The notes: generated from the letters alone by a model not told the origin. A stretch of DNA of 64,000 nucleotides from Cytobacillus praedii (GCF_001439605.1 NZ_LMBX01000001.1:1-64000); one strand, 5' to 3'. Shown: positions 34,708-44,425, counted from the stretch's first letter. Numbers and translations are program-made.

Positions 34708-36763
34708 CCACTCAATGATAACAAAATTGATCGTCTTTATATTCATGCTTGCATGTTTTTCAGGAGTGATACATGCAATTGGCAATTTAGTTTCAGTGAA
34801 TGATGGCGAAGTTGGAATTGTTTTTGAAGATAATTTCTTCCATAGCAAGTCTTATGTGGGAGAAAGTGAAATTCTTATTAGTGACCTTACAAGGCTGTTG
34901 GAGAAATATAAAAGTGAGGAACATATTTTAAAAGGTGGGACAATCAATAAAGATGAATTAAGAAATGAAGAACAGAACTTATTTTTTGATTATCAGTTGG
35001 AATCTAAAAGTTATAATCCTAATTTAAGAGAAGTAGAAAACTATGAGAAGTTCAAAGTTGAATATGCCGATAAAATTTCTGATTTAAAGGACCAAATGAT
35101 TAAGGGAGATTTAAGAGAATATCATTTTCTATTGGAAAATATCGAAGCAGTTGACGGTCCTCTGTATTATGCCAGTGATGGTGTAAATGTTTATACGAAT
35201 AGTACAATGAATGATAAACAACAATTTAAAGGCTATCCATCTTATATGGTGTTTGAGGGGTATAAAAGCGATATCTATCCAAAAGAAATTGAGGCAAGTA
35301 AATATTTAAATCGGATTACAATGGAATTGGATGAATGGGGCTCTGAAAACCATGCAATATATGTTGCTTTTCCAAGAAAGTTTTTAGATTCAAAAATAAG
35401 TGAGTGGAAAGAAAATAAAGTGAGTGCCACAAAGGGCTTTTATCTTTTACTAGGATTTTCAGCAGGATTTATCCTATCCTTTTTCTATTTGGCACTGGTG
35501 AATGGGAGAAAGTTTTTTAAGGACAAAGAGCTGCGCTTGCATACAGTCGATAAATTATATATTGATTTAAACATCCTGCTATGTATAGGACTTATAACGC
35601 TATGGCTTATTATACTTGAATTTCTTGAACTCCCAAGCAACTTACATTGGGTCATTCCGATCACGATTCCGTTTTCTGCTGCTTGTTTCTTACTAATTTT
35701 ATCAATGGTGAGACATTTAAAAAATAGAACATTTTTTAAGCATACCTTGATTTATCAACTAATCAAAGGACTTATCCGATTTGTTAGAAATGTCTATGAT
35801 AGCGGAAATGTTGGAGTAAAGACCGTTCTGATTGTCATAGGGTATCCACTTCTGATTGCTTTAACATTTTTTATGTTCCCGATCACCATAGGGATCGCTG
35901 CCTGGTTTGCTTTAAAGAAGGTCAAGTCCTTTAAGGCAATAAAAGATGGAGTAGAGAGAATAAAAAATGGAGAGCTCCATCATAGCATTGATATTGGCGG
36001 AAAGGGAGAGTTTGCAAGCCTGGCTGCCAATATAAACAGCATTACCGACGGATTGAAAAATGCCGTAGATAACGAACTAAAAAGTGAGAGATTAAAAACA
36101 GAGCTAATCACTAATGTATCGCATGATATACGAACACCGTTAACATCCATTATCACATATGTTGATTTACTAAAAAAAGAAAAAGACCTTTCAAAGATAG
36201 CCGAATATACAGAAGTACTGGATCAAAAGTCTAAAAGGCTAAAGTTCCTTACGGATGATTTATTTGAAGCTGCCAAAGCATCAAGCGGAAATATCCCAGT
36301 CCATCTGGAGAAGATTGATATTGTCTCATTAATCGCTCAGGGGCTTGGGGAGGTAAGTGAAAAAATTGAAGAACTGGGTTTAGAATTCAGGTTCAACCAT
36401 CCAAATGATAAAGTCTTTGTGACAGCTGATGGGAAATTATTGTGGAGGTCTATTGAAAACGTATTATCAAATATATTTAAGTATGCTCTTAAAGGGTCAA
36501 GGGTATATATCCATATCGAAGAGTTAGAAAGAGAAATCCTGCTTACGTTCAAAAATATATCAGCTTATGAATTAAATATTTCCGCTGATGAATTAATGGA
36601 GCGTTTTAAAAGAGGAGATGAATCTAGATCTAGCCAAGGGAGCGGATTGGGCCTTTCCATTGCCCAAAGCCTAATCAATATACAAAAAGGGAAATTTATG
36701 ATTCAAATTGATGGGGATTTATTTAAATCTATCATCTATATCCCTAAGCATCATAAGGAGTGA
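34682..36763 (+). CDS. Multi-transmembrane sensor histidine kinase
   Basis: 693-aa kinase paired with the preceding regulator. TM1 (about 13-35) is followed by a large extracytoplasmic loop (about 36-250), then about four helices (250-275, 293-315, 322-345, 378-412). HAMP-like, HisKA (H481 in NVSHDIRTPL) and HATPase_c domains follow, ending in the glycine box GSGLGLSIAQ. The N-box reads ENVLSNIFKYA. The start is uncertain: TTG 34682 overlaps the regulator gene, while TTG 34694 and ATG 34715 are alternatives without a clear site. The ligand is unknown. Confidence 0.88.
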   Translation: MDIRLKKYSHSMITKLIVFIFMLACFSGVIHAIGNLVSVNDGEVGIVFEDNFFHSKSYVGESEILISDLTRLLEKYKSEEHILKGGTINKDELRNEEQNLFFDYQLESKSYNPNLREVENYEKFKVEYADKISDLKDQMIKGDLREYHFLLENIEAVDGPLYYASDGVNVYTNSTMNDKQQFKGYPSYMVFEGYKSDIYPKEIEASKYLNRITMELDEWGSENHAIYVAFPRKFLDSKISEWKENKVSATKGFYLLLGFSAGFILSFFYLALVNGRKFFKDKELRLHTVDKLYIDLNILLCIGLITLWLIILEFLELPSNLHWVIPITIPFSAACFLLILSMVRHLKNRTFFKHTLIYQLIKGLIRFVRNVYDSGNVGVKTVLIVIGYPLLIALTFFMFPITIGIAAWFALKKVKSFKAIKDGVERIKNGELHHSIDIGGKGEFASLAANINSITDGLKNAVDNELKSERLKTELITNVSHDIRTPLTSIITYVDLLKKEKDLSKIAEYTEVLDQKSKRLKFLTDDLFEAAKASSGNIPVHLEKIDIVSLIAQGLGEVSEKIEELGLEFRFNHPNDKVFVTADGKLLWRSIENVLSNIFKYALKGSRVYIHIEELEREILLTFKNISAYELNISADELMERFKRGDESRSSQGSGLGLSIAQSLINIQKGKFMIQIDGDLFKSIIYIPKHHKE

Positions 36764-36788
36764 AGTCATTAATACCAATTAGATGGCA

Positions 36789-36804
36789 CGTTCCACGTGA
36801 AACA
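36789..36804. other. parS-like centromere site
   Basis: CGTTCCACGTGAAACA matches the ParB/Spo0J site TGTTnCACGTGAAACA at 15 of 16 positions (first base C). It is intergenic, the usual style of secondary parS copies near the origin. Confidence 0.8.
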
Positions 36805-36911
36805 ATTTAAGAGGAAAAGAGATTTGCAGATTTAATTGGAATTTCCTTTCCATCCATGAAACTGCTTTAAGTTTTATGAATGTATTGCCAAAACTTGATT
36901 AATTTACGGAA

Positions 36912-36950
36912 TAAAAAAGGGCCTAATTTAATGAATTAGGTCCTTTTTGA
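36912..36950. terminator. Bidirectional terminator between the kinase and yhhN genes
   Basis: AAAAAAGGGCCTAATT and AATTAGGTCCTTTTT pair across 36912-36947. T-runs are present on both strands. It overlaps the 3' end of the minus-strand gene. Confidence 0.8.
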
Positions 36951-37572
36951 AAAATTTAATACTATGAGCGATTAAGAACTGGGCTGAGTAATAGGTGGTC
37001 ATAATTAGGACAGTTGAGAAGGGGATGTCGGATACAAACCGATTCCACGCTAATATCGAATCAGAGATAACGAATAAAATACTCCCTGCCATTGCCCATT
37101 TATTACCGGTCATAATGGCAGACCAAGCCATTGATGAAATGATAATAATATATAAAATAACTGGAATAAATAAAGCACTATTGCCATTTTCGATTAGAGA
37201 TTCGGTAAGAATATGACCAATGAACATTGCATAGAAACAGATAGGAATAATAGATAAAACTCGGATGAGGGAAAAACGCCACTCCTTAAAGAATCCAATG
37301 ATATAAAAAATATGACCTATTAAAAAAGCTGATAATCCTATCAGGAACCAATGAAGTAAACCATCGCCAAACATACAAAACAGTAACCCGGTTATTATAA
37401 TCCAGCCGGTTATGGAGCGTTTTCCCCTTAATTGAATAAACGCATAAGTCATAATTAACCACATTGGAATTAACTTGAAGAGAAGTTTAAGAAGTAGAGG
37501 CGAATCAGGAATAATAAAAATATATAATGCACTCGTGATTAAGATAAGTAGTGGTAAAGACAGCCTTTTCAA
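36928..37572 (-). CDS. YhhN/lysoplasmalogenase-family membrane protein
   Basis: 214-aa protein with about eight transmembrane helices and family motifs FCMFGDGLLHWF near the middle and FVISDSILAWNRF near the C-terminus. The acidic residues in these motifs are thought to be catalytic in lysoplasmalogenases. The start is TTG 37572, preceded by GAAAGGTG. The family hydrolyses the vinyl ether of lysoplasmalogens in animals; the bacterial substrate is not established. Confidence 0.87.
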   Translation of the reverse strand: MKRLSLPLLILITSALYIFIIPDSPLLLKLLFKLIPMWLIMTYAFIQLRGKRSITGWIIITGLLFCMFGDGLLHWFLIGLSAFLIGHIFYIIGFFKEWRFSLIRVLSIIPICFYAMFIGHILTESLIENGNSALFIPVILYIIIISSMAWSAIMTGNKWAMAGSILFVISDSILAWNRFVSDIPFSTVLIMTTYYSAQFLIAHSIKFFKKDLIH

Positions 37573-37713
37573 TTTTTCACACCTTTCTATAAGCTTATTT
37601 TTTTATCACTATATTAGATGATTCTCCATTTAATTCCTGAATCCTTTTGGTCTCTTGGATTTTATATAAATGATTGAAGAAAGTTGCCTGTGCAGAAGTT
37701 TTTTAAATATTTC

Positions 37714-37744
37714 TTGACCTTCAAGTAACTTGAAACTGTAACAT
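37714..37744 (+). promoter_or_regulatory. MerR-type promoter with operator in a 19-bp spacer
   Basis: A -35 TTGACC (37714-37719) and -10-like TAACAT (37739-37744) are 19 bp apart. The spacer contains the 15-bp palindrome TTCAAGTAACTTGAA (37720-37734). Overlong spacers filled by a palindrome are the hallmark of promoters twisted open by MerR-family activators. Confidence 0.75.
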
Positions 37745-37765
37745 TGGATTAAAGGAGTGAGGGAT

Positions 37766-38545
37766 TTGAGCAAACTCATGACAATACAGGATTTTTCCGA
37801 TAGAACTGGTATTTCAAAAAGTGCTTTGAGGTATTATGAGTCAAAAAACTTACTGCATCCAGCAGGCAGGAACTCCAGTGGGTATCGAGTTTATTCTGAG
37901 AATCAGGTTCCAATCATCAAGTTAGTATCCAGTTTACGTTTGGCTGATGTACCGATTAAGGACATCCAAGCATATTTAAAAGAGAACGATGAAAACAGAC
38001 GAAGGAATATGATGGATGATTGGATTGAATTGATAAAGAAAAGGCTTGATATCTTGAATCTAAGTTTACGATATTTAGAAAGCAACTCTATGAATGATCA
38101 AATTTATCTGATTGAAAAGGCTGATGAAAATATTATATGGTTCTCAGCAGAGTCTGAAACAGGGCGATTCAGAGAACACTTTATAAAAAGAGGAAAAGAA
38201 CTTGAAAAATTAAATATTCCTATAAAAAGCTGTTATTTAAAATATCTATCGGGCAAAGATTTGATTAAAGCAAATATAGGATTTGGCGTGCCATTTGGCA
38301 TCCAAACAAGCGAATTATCTGATGTTGAATTAGTAGAACACCTGGCTTCATGCGTATATATTGCCCTGTCTTTTCATGCTCCTATTTCTGAAATACAAAA
38401 TGGCTATTGGAAATTAATAAACTATGCAAACGAACACAAATGGATTCCGGCAGGTCCTATACTAGAATGGTATCGCGGGGATGACTTCTCAGATCTTGAT
38501 TTATTAATGCCAGTTACTAAATTAGAAAAAGAGAGGATCGTGTAA
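37766..38545 (+). CDS. MerR-family regulator with GyrI-like effector domain
   Basis: 259-aa regulator. The N-terminal MerR HTH (MTIQDFSDRTGISKSALRYYE, about 4-75) is followed by a dimerisation coiled coil (about 80-118) and a C-terminal GyrI-like ligand-binding domain (about 125-255). I take TTG 37766, 8 nt after AAAGGAG, not GTG 37757, which lies within that site. It is probably autoregulated from the MerR-type promoter just upstream and co-transcribed with the acyltransferase-like gene 1 nt downstream. Confidence 0.88.
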   Translation: MSKLMTIQDFSDRTGISKSALRYYESKNLLHPAGRNSSGYRVYSENQVPIIKLVSSLRLADVPIKDIQAYLKENDENRRRNMMDDWIELIKKRLDILNLSLRYLESNSMNDQIYLIEKADENIIWFSAESETGRFREHFIKRGKELEKLNIPIKSCYLKYLSGKDLIKANIGFGVPFGIQTSELSDVELVEHLASCVYIALSFHAPISEIQNGYWKLINYANEHKWIPAGPILEWYRGDDFSDLDLLMPVTKLEKERIV

Positions 38546-38546
38546 A

Positions 38547-39581
38547 ATGCCTAACGATGAAGATCTGATTGTTAGAATAGCAGAATTAAGAGGGGACTAT
38601 TATCAAATTGGCTTGGAACAGGGCAAAGAATTAAAGTCATTATCAGGATTTCCTCTAATAGACCAGCTAAGGGAATTGACTAGTAATGCGAATGTACAAA
38701 AGTCTAAGGAAATAATAAAGAATCTTTCCCCAAAATTCCTTCAGGAACTGGAGGGGTTGGCAGAAGGATTAAATATGGAATTAGATCGTACGATTAAACT
38801 ATTTAGTGGGTATGATGTTGTATTTCCAGAAATGGGATGCACTACGTTAGTAAAAGAGGGCTATTACGTCCGCAATTATGATTTCAGTCCAGAAATGTAC
38901 GATGCAAGACTTGTATTTATGCAGCCTTTAAATGGCTATGCTAGTGTAGGCTTTAGCCAGCAAATTATCGGAAGACTTGATGGGATGAATGAAAAGGGGC
39001 TTGTTGTAGGGCTGCATTTTGTAAATAATGAACACAAAGGTGAGGGCTTTATTGCAACGACTATTGTTAGATTGCTGCTCGAACAGTGTGCAAATATTGA
39101 GGAGGCGATTGCCTTTATCACTGATATCCCTCATGGCTATTGCTACAATTACTCTATTACAGACAAGAGCGGAAAAAGCATAATAGTAGAGGCTTCTCCA
39201 CAAAAACAGATAATTAATGCTGCAAATCCTCTAATATGCACAAATCATTTTGAATCAGAAATGTTGAGAAACAAAAACAGAATAAATATACAAGGCTCAG
39301 TAAAACGGAAGGAATATGTGAGTTCCTTATTAACTGAAGAGCTATCTCCAATGGCTATTTATCATCATTTTAACAAAGAAAGTTCCCCCTTGTTCTTTAA
39401 ACATTATAAAGAGTATTTTGGTACGCTTCATACAGTTGTCTATTCACCAAAGGAGTTAAGCATCATCATGGGTGTTGGAGAGAATTGTAAACCGATGGTA
39501 TTTTCTCTTAAAGAATTTATGGAGGGGAGATTGATTCTTCCTGAAAATATGACAGGAATAATCAATCAAGTTTCCTATTAA
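38547..39581 (+). CDS. C45-type (acyl-CoA:6-APA acyltransferase-like) Ntn hydrolase
   Basis: 344-aa linear-amide C-N hydrolase of the AAT/C45 family. The likely catalytic residue is C98 in MGCTTLV, followed by YYVRNYDFSPE with the conserved Asn and Asp. In this family the enzyme cleaves itself before the Cys to expose the N-terminal nucleophile. Other signatures are DGMNEKGLVVGLHF and ICTNHF. The start follows the merR stop by 1 nt, with GAGAGG upstream. Coupling to a ligand-sensing regulator suggests degradation or modification of the compound sensed. Confidence 0.85.
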   Translation: MPNDEDLIVRIAELRGDYYQIGLEQGKELKSLSGFPLIDQLRELTSNANVQKSKEIIKNLSPKFLQELEGLAEGLNMELDRTIKLFSGYDVVFPEMGCTTLVKEGYYVRNYDFSPEMYDARLVFMQPLNGYASVGFSQQIIGRLDGMNEKGLVVGLHFVNNEHKGEGFIATTIVRLLLEQCANIEEAIAFITDIPHGYCYNYSITDKSGKSIIVEASPQKQIINAANPLICTNHFESEMLRNKNRINIQGSVKRKEYVSSLLTEELSPMAIYHHFNKESSPLFFKHYKEYFGTLHTVVYSPKELSIIMGVGENCKPMVFSLKEFMEGRLILPENMTGIINQVSY

Positions 39582-39584
39582 GTA

Positions 39585-39634
39585 AAAAAAGGCTAAAGTA
39601 CACGGACAAAATTGTGCACTTTAGCCTTTTTTTA
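39585..39634 (+). terminator. Terminator of the merR-acyltransferase operon
   Basis: AAAAAGGCTAAAGT / ACTTTAGCCTTTTT with inner CAC/GTG, T-run at 39627-39633. Confidence 0.9.
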
Positions 39635-39873
39635 ATGGATATAGAATCCTTGAAAAAGGAACGATATTCTATATGCAATAAAAGTTTTGTTCTTAAACGC
39701 ATTCATAGAAGATTCCCCTTTCATAATTGATTTGTTATTTTCCAGTATTAATTAAGTATGGAAGGGGGCATTTACTAAAATTTCCTAGAGTAAAATAAAC
39801 CTTGTATTTTCGAAAAAAGATGATTATAGTGAAATAATGATTACAGATGTCAAGACACAAGGAGGTAAATATT

Positions 39874-41073
39874 GTGACTGATAAGACTATTTCACAGAGA
39901 AAGCTTCTTGGCATTGCAGGGCTCGGCTGGATGTTTGATGCACTGGATGTAGGAATGCTTTCGTTTATTATTGCAGCGCTGAAAATAGAGTGGGATTTGA
40001 CACCTGAACAGATGGGGTGGATTGGAAGTGTAAATTCAATTGGGATGGCTGTAGGTGCACTTCTTTTCGGCCTATGGGCAGATAAGATTGGCAGGAAGCA
40101 TATATTTATTATCACTTTATTATTATTTTCGATTGGGAGCGGGCTTTCCGCATTGACAACTACCCTTTTTGCCTTTCTGGTTCTGCGCTTTTTTGTTGGC
40201 ATGGGGCTTGGTGGAGAATTACCTGTCGCCTCAACTCTCGTTTCAGAAAGTGTATCGGCAAAAGAGCGTGGGCGAGTGGTTGTTTTATTAGAAAGTTTTT
40301 GGGCATTTGGCTGGCTGATTGCAGCACTTATTTCATATTTTGTTATTCCTTCATTTGGCTGGAAAGTTGCCCTTATTCTTAGTGCTTTACCTGCTTTTTA
40401 TGCTATTTATTTACGGATCAAACTCCCGGACTCTCCGGCATTTTCACCAAAAAATGCTGAGAAACGGACGGTTGGCCAAAATGTTCGAGATGTTTGGTCG
40501 AACAAATATGCACGCTCCACATTTGTACTTTGGATTGTTTGGTTCACGGTCGTTTTTTCATACTATGGGATGTTCCTTTGGCTGCCAAGTGTGATGGTAA
40601 TGAAAGGATTTAGTATGATCCAAAGCTTCGAGTATGTATTGATCATGACCCTAGCTCAGCTGCCGGGATATTTTACAGCTGCATGGCTCATTGAACGAAT
40701 GGGCAGAAAATTTGTCCTTGTCACTTATTTACTCGGAACGGCGGGTTCTGCCCTTGTTTTCGGTCAGGCAGAAACAACTGCGGTTCTTATAGTGTCAGGT
40801 ATCTTTTTATCATTCTTCAACCTTGGTGCATGGGGGGCTTTATATGCTTACACCCCTGAACAATATCCGGCTGTAATACGTGGGACAGGAGCTGGTATGG
40901 CTGCATCTATTGGACGTGTAGGAGGAATTCTTGGACCACTTCTTGTTGGCTCACTTGTTGCATCTGGTCATTCTATTGGGTTCATTTTTGCGCTGTTTTG
41001 TGCAAGTATTGTCATCGGTGTAATTGTTCTTGCATTTTTAGGAAAAGAAACACGGCAGACTGAATTAACATAG
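39874..41073 (+). CDS. niaP: MFS transporter, niacin permease NiaP-like (YceI)
   Basis: 399-aa major-facilitator protein with 12 predicted helices. It shows the strongly NiaP-like LGIAGLGWMFDALDVGMLSF and WIGSVNSIGMAVGALLFGLWADKIGRK, with the MFS motif at the 2-3 loop. It probably imports nicotinate for NAD synthesis. I take GTG 39874, preceded by AAGGAGGT; ATG 39847 lies upstream of that site. Length and N-terminus agree with B. subtilis NiaP. Confidence 0.85.
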   Translation: MTDKTISQRKLLGIAGLGWMFDALDVGMLSFIIAALKIEWDLTPEQMGWIGSVNSIGMAVGALLFGLWADKIGRKHIFIITLLLFSIGSGLSALTTTLFAFLVLRFFVGMGLGGELPVASTLVSESVSAKERGRVVVLLESFWAFGWLIAALISYFVIPSFGWKVALILSALPAFYAIYLRIKLPDSPAFSPKNAEKRTVGQNVRDVWSNKYARSTFVLWIVWFTVVFSYYGMFLWLPSVMVMKGFSMIQSFEYVLIMTLAQLPGYFTAAWLIERMGRKFVLVTYLLGTAGSALVFGQAETTAVLIVSGIFLSFFNLGAWGALYAYTPEQYPAVIRGTGAGMAASIGRVGGILGPLLVGSLVASGHSIGFIFALFCASIVIGVIVLAFLGKETRQTELT

Positions 41074-41280
41074 GTGAAGGATCTGAATGTTAGGTACCCA
41101 GTCTTTTTCTTTGATCAAAGAGTAACTAGAAATATTTTCATTGAATTCAATTGGTAAATAATAACCATCACCTATAATACAGCTTTTTGGAATAGGAGAA
41201 ACAACAAGATATTGACTATTCTAAAATAGTATTATAAAGTTAGAAACGTAATAATTTCATATAACAAATCCTCATCAACC

Positions 41281-41468
41281 GATGAGGTAGAGGTCGCAGT
41301 TTTTATCAGTAAGGCGGACGAGATGCAGAGACATCACTTGACTCCGTTTGAAAGGAAAAGCTGCCGAAGCGTGCTTGTTTCTCTGACTAAGCATGCTGGG
41401 GCTGTCTCCAAATAGGAACAGAACTGTCACGATTGGTCCTACCAGCCATTCGTGTTGGGCTATCTTTC
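41281..41468 (+). promoter_or_regulatory. Lysine riboswitch (L-box)
   Basis: Aptamer landmarks occur in order: GATGAGGTAGAGGTCGC at the 5' side, GAAAGG then GCTGCCGAAGC in the core, GCATGCTGGGGCTGT, and GGGCTATCTTTC closing P1. It matches the L-box class in sequence and spacing. It precedes an amino-acid permease, so lysine binding should favour the downstream terminator and shut off uptake. Confidence 0.93.
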
Positions 41469-41493
41469 GGAAGGTATGATGCGGGCTATTTTT

Positions 41494-41529
41494 AATGTCA
41501 CCTGAATCTGCTTCGGTGGCATTTTTTAT
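41494..41529 (+). terminator. Riboswitch-controlled terminator
   Basis: AATGTCACC (41494-41502) / GGTGGCATT (41515-41523) followed by TTTTT, 85 bp before the permease start. It is the expression platform of the L-box. Confidence 0.85.
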
Positions 41530-41614
41530 TCCAAGCTCCTTCCAGATTAGACAAGCTAATGGGTCTTCAGTTAAGGCCTTGTGCTAGAAAAATTGAAGAT
41601 AAGGAGTAACATCG

Positions 41615-43081
41615 ATGAGAACAGCAGAAGAAAGAAAAGATAAATTTAGTACGGATACTGATACAACCAGCTTAAAACGCAGTTTAAAGTCACGTCATTT
41701 AACAATGATTTCTCTAGGCGGAACCATTGGAACCGGCCTTTTTCTTGCTAGCGGCGGCGCAATCCACTCCGCTGGTCCCGGAGGAGCGATCCTATCCTAT
41801 CTTGTGATTGGAATTATGGTCTATTTCTTAATGACAGGTCTTGCGGAAATGGGCGCCTATATGCCTGTTGCAGGAAGCTTTAGCACATATGCCGCCAAGT
41901 TTGTCGACCCATCGCTTGGATTTGCCCTTGGCTGGAACTATTGGTATAACTGGGCGATAACTATTGCAGCAGAATTATCAGCAGTTACCATGATTATGAA
42001 GTTTTGGTTCCCTCAAACTCCTTCTATTATTTGGAGTGCCGTTTTCTTAGTAATCATGTTTTTATTAAATTATCTATCAGTAAAAGGCTTTGGTGAAACA
42101 GAGTATTGGTTCGCCTTAATTAAAGTAGTTACAGTGATTATCTTTATTATAATTGGTATATTAATGATTTTTGGAATCTTAGGTGGCGAGGTAATTGGTT
42201 TTAAGAATTTTACAGTAGGAGATGCACCGTTTCATGGCGGCTTTATGACAATGCTTGGAATCTTTATGGCAGCGGGTTTTTCCTTCCAAGGCACAGAATT
42301 GCTTGGTGTGGCAGCTGGTGAAACCGATGATCCTGGCAAAGCAATCCCAAGAGCTGTAAAATCAGTGTTTTGGCGCATCCTTTTATTCTATATACTCGCA
42401 ATTTTTGTGATTGGTTTAATAATCCCTTATACAAATGAGAACCTTGCAAGCAGTGATGTAACCGTTAGCCCATTCACGATTGTTTTCCAAAAGGCAGGAA
42501 TAGCTTTTGCTGCTTCCGTAATGAATGCAGTGATCTTAACAGCCGTGCTGTCTGCCGGCAACTCAGGAATGTACGCTTCTACACGTATGCTATGGAATTT
42601 AGCCCGGGAAGGGAAAGCACCTAAGTTTCTTGGGAAACTAAATAGAAGAGGCGTTCCAGTAAATGCATTGATTATCACATCATTAGTCGGTACACTTGCT
42701 TTCTTGGCATCATTATTTGGTGATGGTACTGTGTATGTATGGCTGCTAAACGCATCAGGGATGTCAGGGTTTATCGCATGGCTTGGTATTGCCATTTGCC
42801 ACTATCGATTCCGCCGGGCATTTGTTGCTCAAGGAAAAGACTTAAACCTCTTGCCATACAAAGCAAAATTATTTCCATTCGGTCCGATTTTCGCCTTCGC
42901 GGTTTGTGGCTTTGTCGTATTAGGACAAAACTATTCGGCTTTTCTAGGGGATCATATTGATTGGAACGGTATACTAGTTTCTTATATAGGTTTACCTTTG
43001 TTCTTAATTCTATGGCTTGGATACAAATTTACGAAAAAGACAAAATTGATCCCGTTAAAGGATTGTGATTTATCAAATTAG
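41615..43081 (+). CDS. lysP: Lysine-specific amino-acid permease (LysP-like)
   Basis: 488-aa APC-superfamily permease with 12 predicted helices. The N-terminal signature LKSRHLTMISLGGTIGTGLFLASG and the FSFQGTELLGVAAGETDDP stretch are characteristic of LysP/AAT permeases. The lysine riboswitch directly upstream supports lysine as substrate. AAGGAG precedes the ATG. Confidence 0.92.
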   Translation: MRTAEERKDKFSTDTDTTSLKRSLKSRHLTMISLGGTIGTGLFLASGGAIHSAGPGGAILSYLVIGIMVYFLMTGLAEMGAYMPVAGSFSTYAAKFVDPSLGFALGWNYWYNWAITIAAELSAVTMIMKFWFPQTPSIIWSAVFLVIMFLLNYLSVKGFGETEYWFALIKVVTVIIFIIIGILMIFGILGGEVIGFKNFTVGDAPFHGGFMTMLGIFMAAGFSFQGTELLGVAAGETDDPGKAIPRAVKSVFWRILLFYILAIFVIGLIIPYTNENLASSDVTVSPFTIVFQKAGIAFAASVMNAVILTAVLSAGNSGMYASTRMLWNLAREGKAPKFLGKLNRRGVPVNALIITSLVGTLAFLASLFGDGTVYVWLLNASGMSGFIAWLGIAICHYRFRRAFVAQGKDLNLLPYKAKLFPFGPIFAFAVCGFVVLGQNYSAFLGDHIDWNGILVSYIGLPLFLILWLGYKFTKKTKLIPLKDCDLSN

Positions 43082-43087
43082 TTTTTT

Positions 43088-43112
43088 GCACGCAGCCAGC
43101 GTGCTTTTTTTT
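43088..43112 (+). terminator. Terminator of lysP
   Basis: GCACGC (43088-43093) / GCGTGC (43099-43104) followed by a T-run. A second hairpin, AAAAAGTATAAA / TTTATACTTTTT at about 43190-43229, lies in the gap before the next gene. Confidence 0.85.
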
Positions 43113-43372
43113 ATGCTTATTGACAACTTCTTAAACACAATACATGTAGGAAGATTTTAATTAGAGGCAGTAACGAGATAAGAAATAAGAAAAAGTATAA
43201 ATAGCGGTTCCCACTTTTTATACTTTTTTACTATCATATAGCACGATGAGGATTAAACGGTTCAATGCACGAATACATAGAACCAATGGCTTCTTCCAAA
43301 ATAGCTTTCCCTTGTTTTTCGCTTATTAATGGAAATCAAAAATAAATAGTCTCATGTGAGCTTCTATTCGAA

Positions 43373-44086
43373 TTATTTATATAAAAAAACTTTAAGGTTA
43401 TCTTTGCTATCAAGAGTGGCAAACAGAACATTTTTTACTTCTGTCTGATATAAACTGTTTAAACTGGAAATAATCCATTCTTCATTCTTTTGCATTTGTT
43501 TTAACTCCTTGGAGTTGATTTTCCCTTCTTTAATAATGGTTTTTGGAAAATCGAATGGTTGTGTTTCCAACTGCATTGCTGAAGGGGTTAAAGGTTCATA
43601 TTTTGGATCCAAAAAAACAGAAAACTTCCCATCTGCTTCCCAAATAGCTAAGGCTACTTTTTTTACATCTTCAATTTTTTCTTCCCGTAATTCTTCTAAT
43701 AATACATCAATAGATATTCTTGCCTTTTTTAATCCTTTATAGATGATTTCTCCATTCTGGACAATGGTAATGGGTGCAGGTGTAATCAGCCTTCTAAACC
43801 ATGGCCATTTTAGGATTGTATAAATGCCGCCAAGATACAAGACCACTAATACGATGGTTGTAATCATCGATCCTTTAAGTCCAAGTTTTTCATCAGATAA
43901 TGGATGGGCAATGATGTTTCCAATGACTAATGCAATTGCGAAATCAAGGGGTCTTAATTGGGATATGGCACGCTGACCCAATACTCTCGTAACAACTAAT
44001 AAAAAGAAAAAAGCAACAACAGCTCGAAGGAGCCACTCAAAGCTGGTAAGTGTTTCTTGGCTTTGGAAAAAATCCATATAAGACAC
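43373..44086 (-). CDS. DUF421 (YetF-like) membrane protein
   Basis: 237-aa protein of the YetF/DUF421 family. Three N-terminal helices (about 17-38, 47-65, 73-95) contain RVLGQRAISQLRPLDFAIALVIGNI, the family signature. A cytoplasmic domain follows with NGEIIYKGLKKARISIDVLLEELRE. Function is unknown; relatives affect spore germination and envelope properties. Confidence 0.88.
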   Translation of the reverse strand: MSYMDFFQSQETLTSFEWLLRAVVAFFFLLVVTRVLGQRAISQLRPLDFAIALVIGNIIAHPLSDEKLGLKGSMITTIVLVVLYLGGIYTILKWPWFRRLITPAPITIVQNGEIIYKGLKKARISIDVLLEELREEKIEDVKKVALAIWEADGKFSVFLDPKYEPLTPSAMQLETQPFDFPKTIIKEGKINSKELKQMQKNEEWIISSLNSLYQTEVKNVLFATLDSKDNLKVFLYK

Positions 44087-44425
44087 ATCCCTTACAAAAA
44101 TACTATTACATAGTTTAACACTGGTGTTATTTTAATAAACTGCAATGAAACGAATTAATGTAATAGGGTCTATATGAAATTTTTTGAGTGGTTTCAGATG
44201 AAGCTGCCAAAAAATAAGAAATGATTGACTGGAAAGTTTTTATTTTGGATCCCTCTAGTGAAACGTGTGCTAAGTAAGGGAGAAAAAAATCCTGCTTTTA
44301 TTGGTTTTGTGAAATGGGTCAATTAAGAACGAATAAAAAGGGGGATTTTCTAAATATGCACCCCTGTTTAAAAGCAATTGGTTAGAAATTAGCTGTTCCC
44401 TATTGAGGGAGACGGCTCAGTATAA
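44087..44425. other. Intergenic stretch with possible gene relic
   Basis: A plus-strand frame at 44174-44224 (MKFFEWFQMKLPKNKK, then TGA) continues in the same phase to 44326 as a basic, hydrophobic peptide (LTGKFLFWIPLVKRVL and on). It looks like a decayed small gene, but no family is recognisable and the ribosome binding site is weak. Confidence 0.3.

Noticed and set aside
44260-44277. GAAACGTGTGCTAAGTAA as a further att-like copy
   Set aside because: Only 14 of 18 bases match, which is expected about once by chance in a window of this size.
44174-44326. A second TGA-interrupted small frame, considered as another selenoprotein
   Set aside because: There is no conserved Cys-family motif around the TGA, no SECIS-like hairpin at the right distance and a weak ribosome binding site. 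A decayed gene or chance is more likely.
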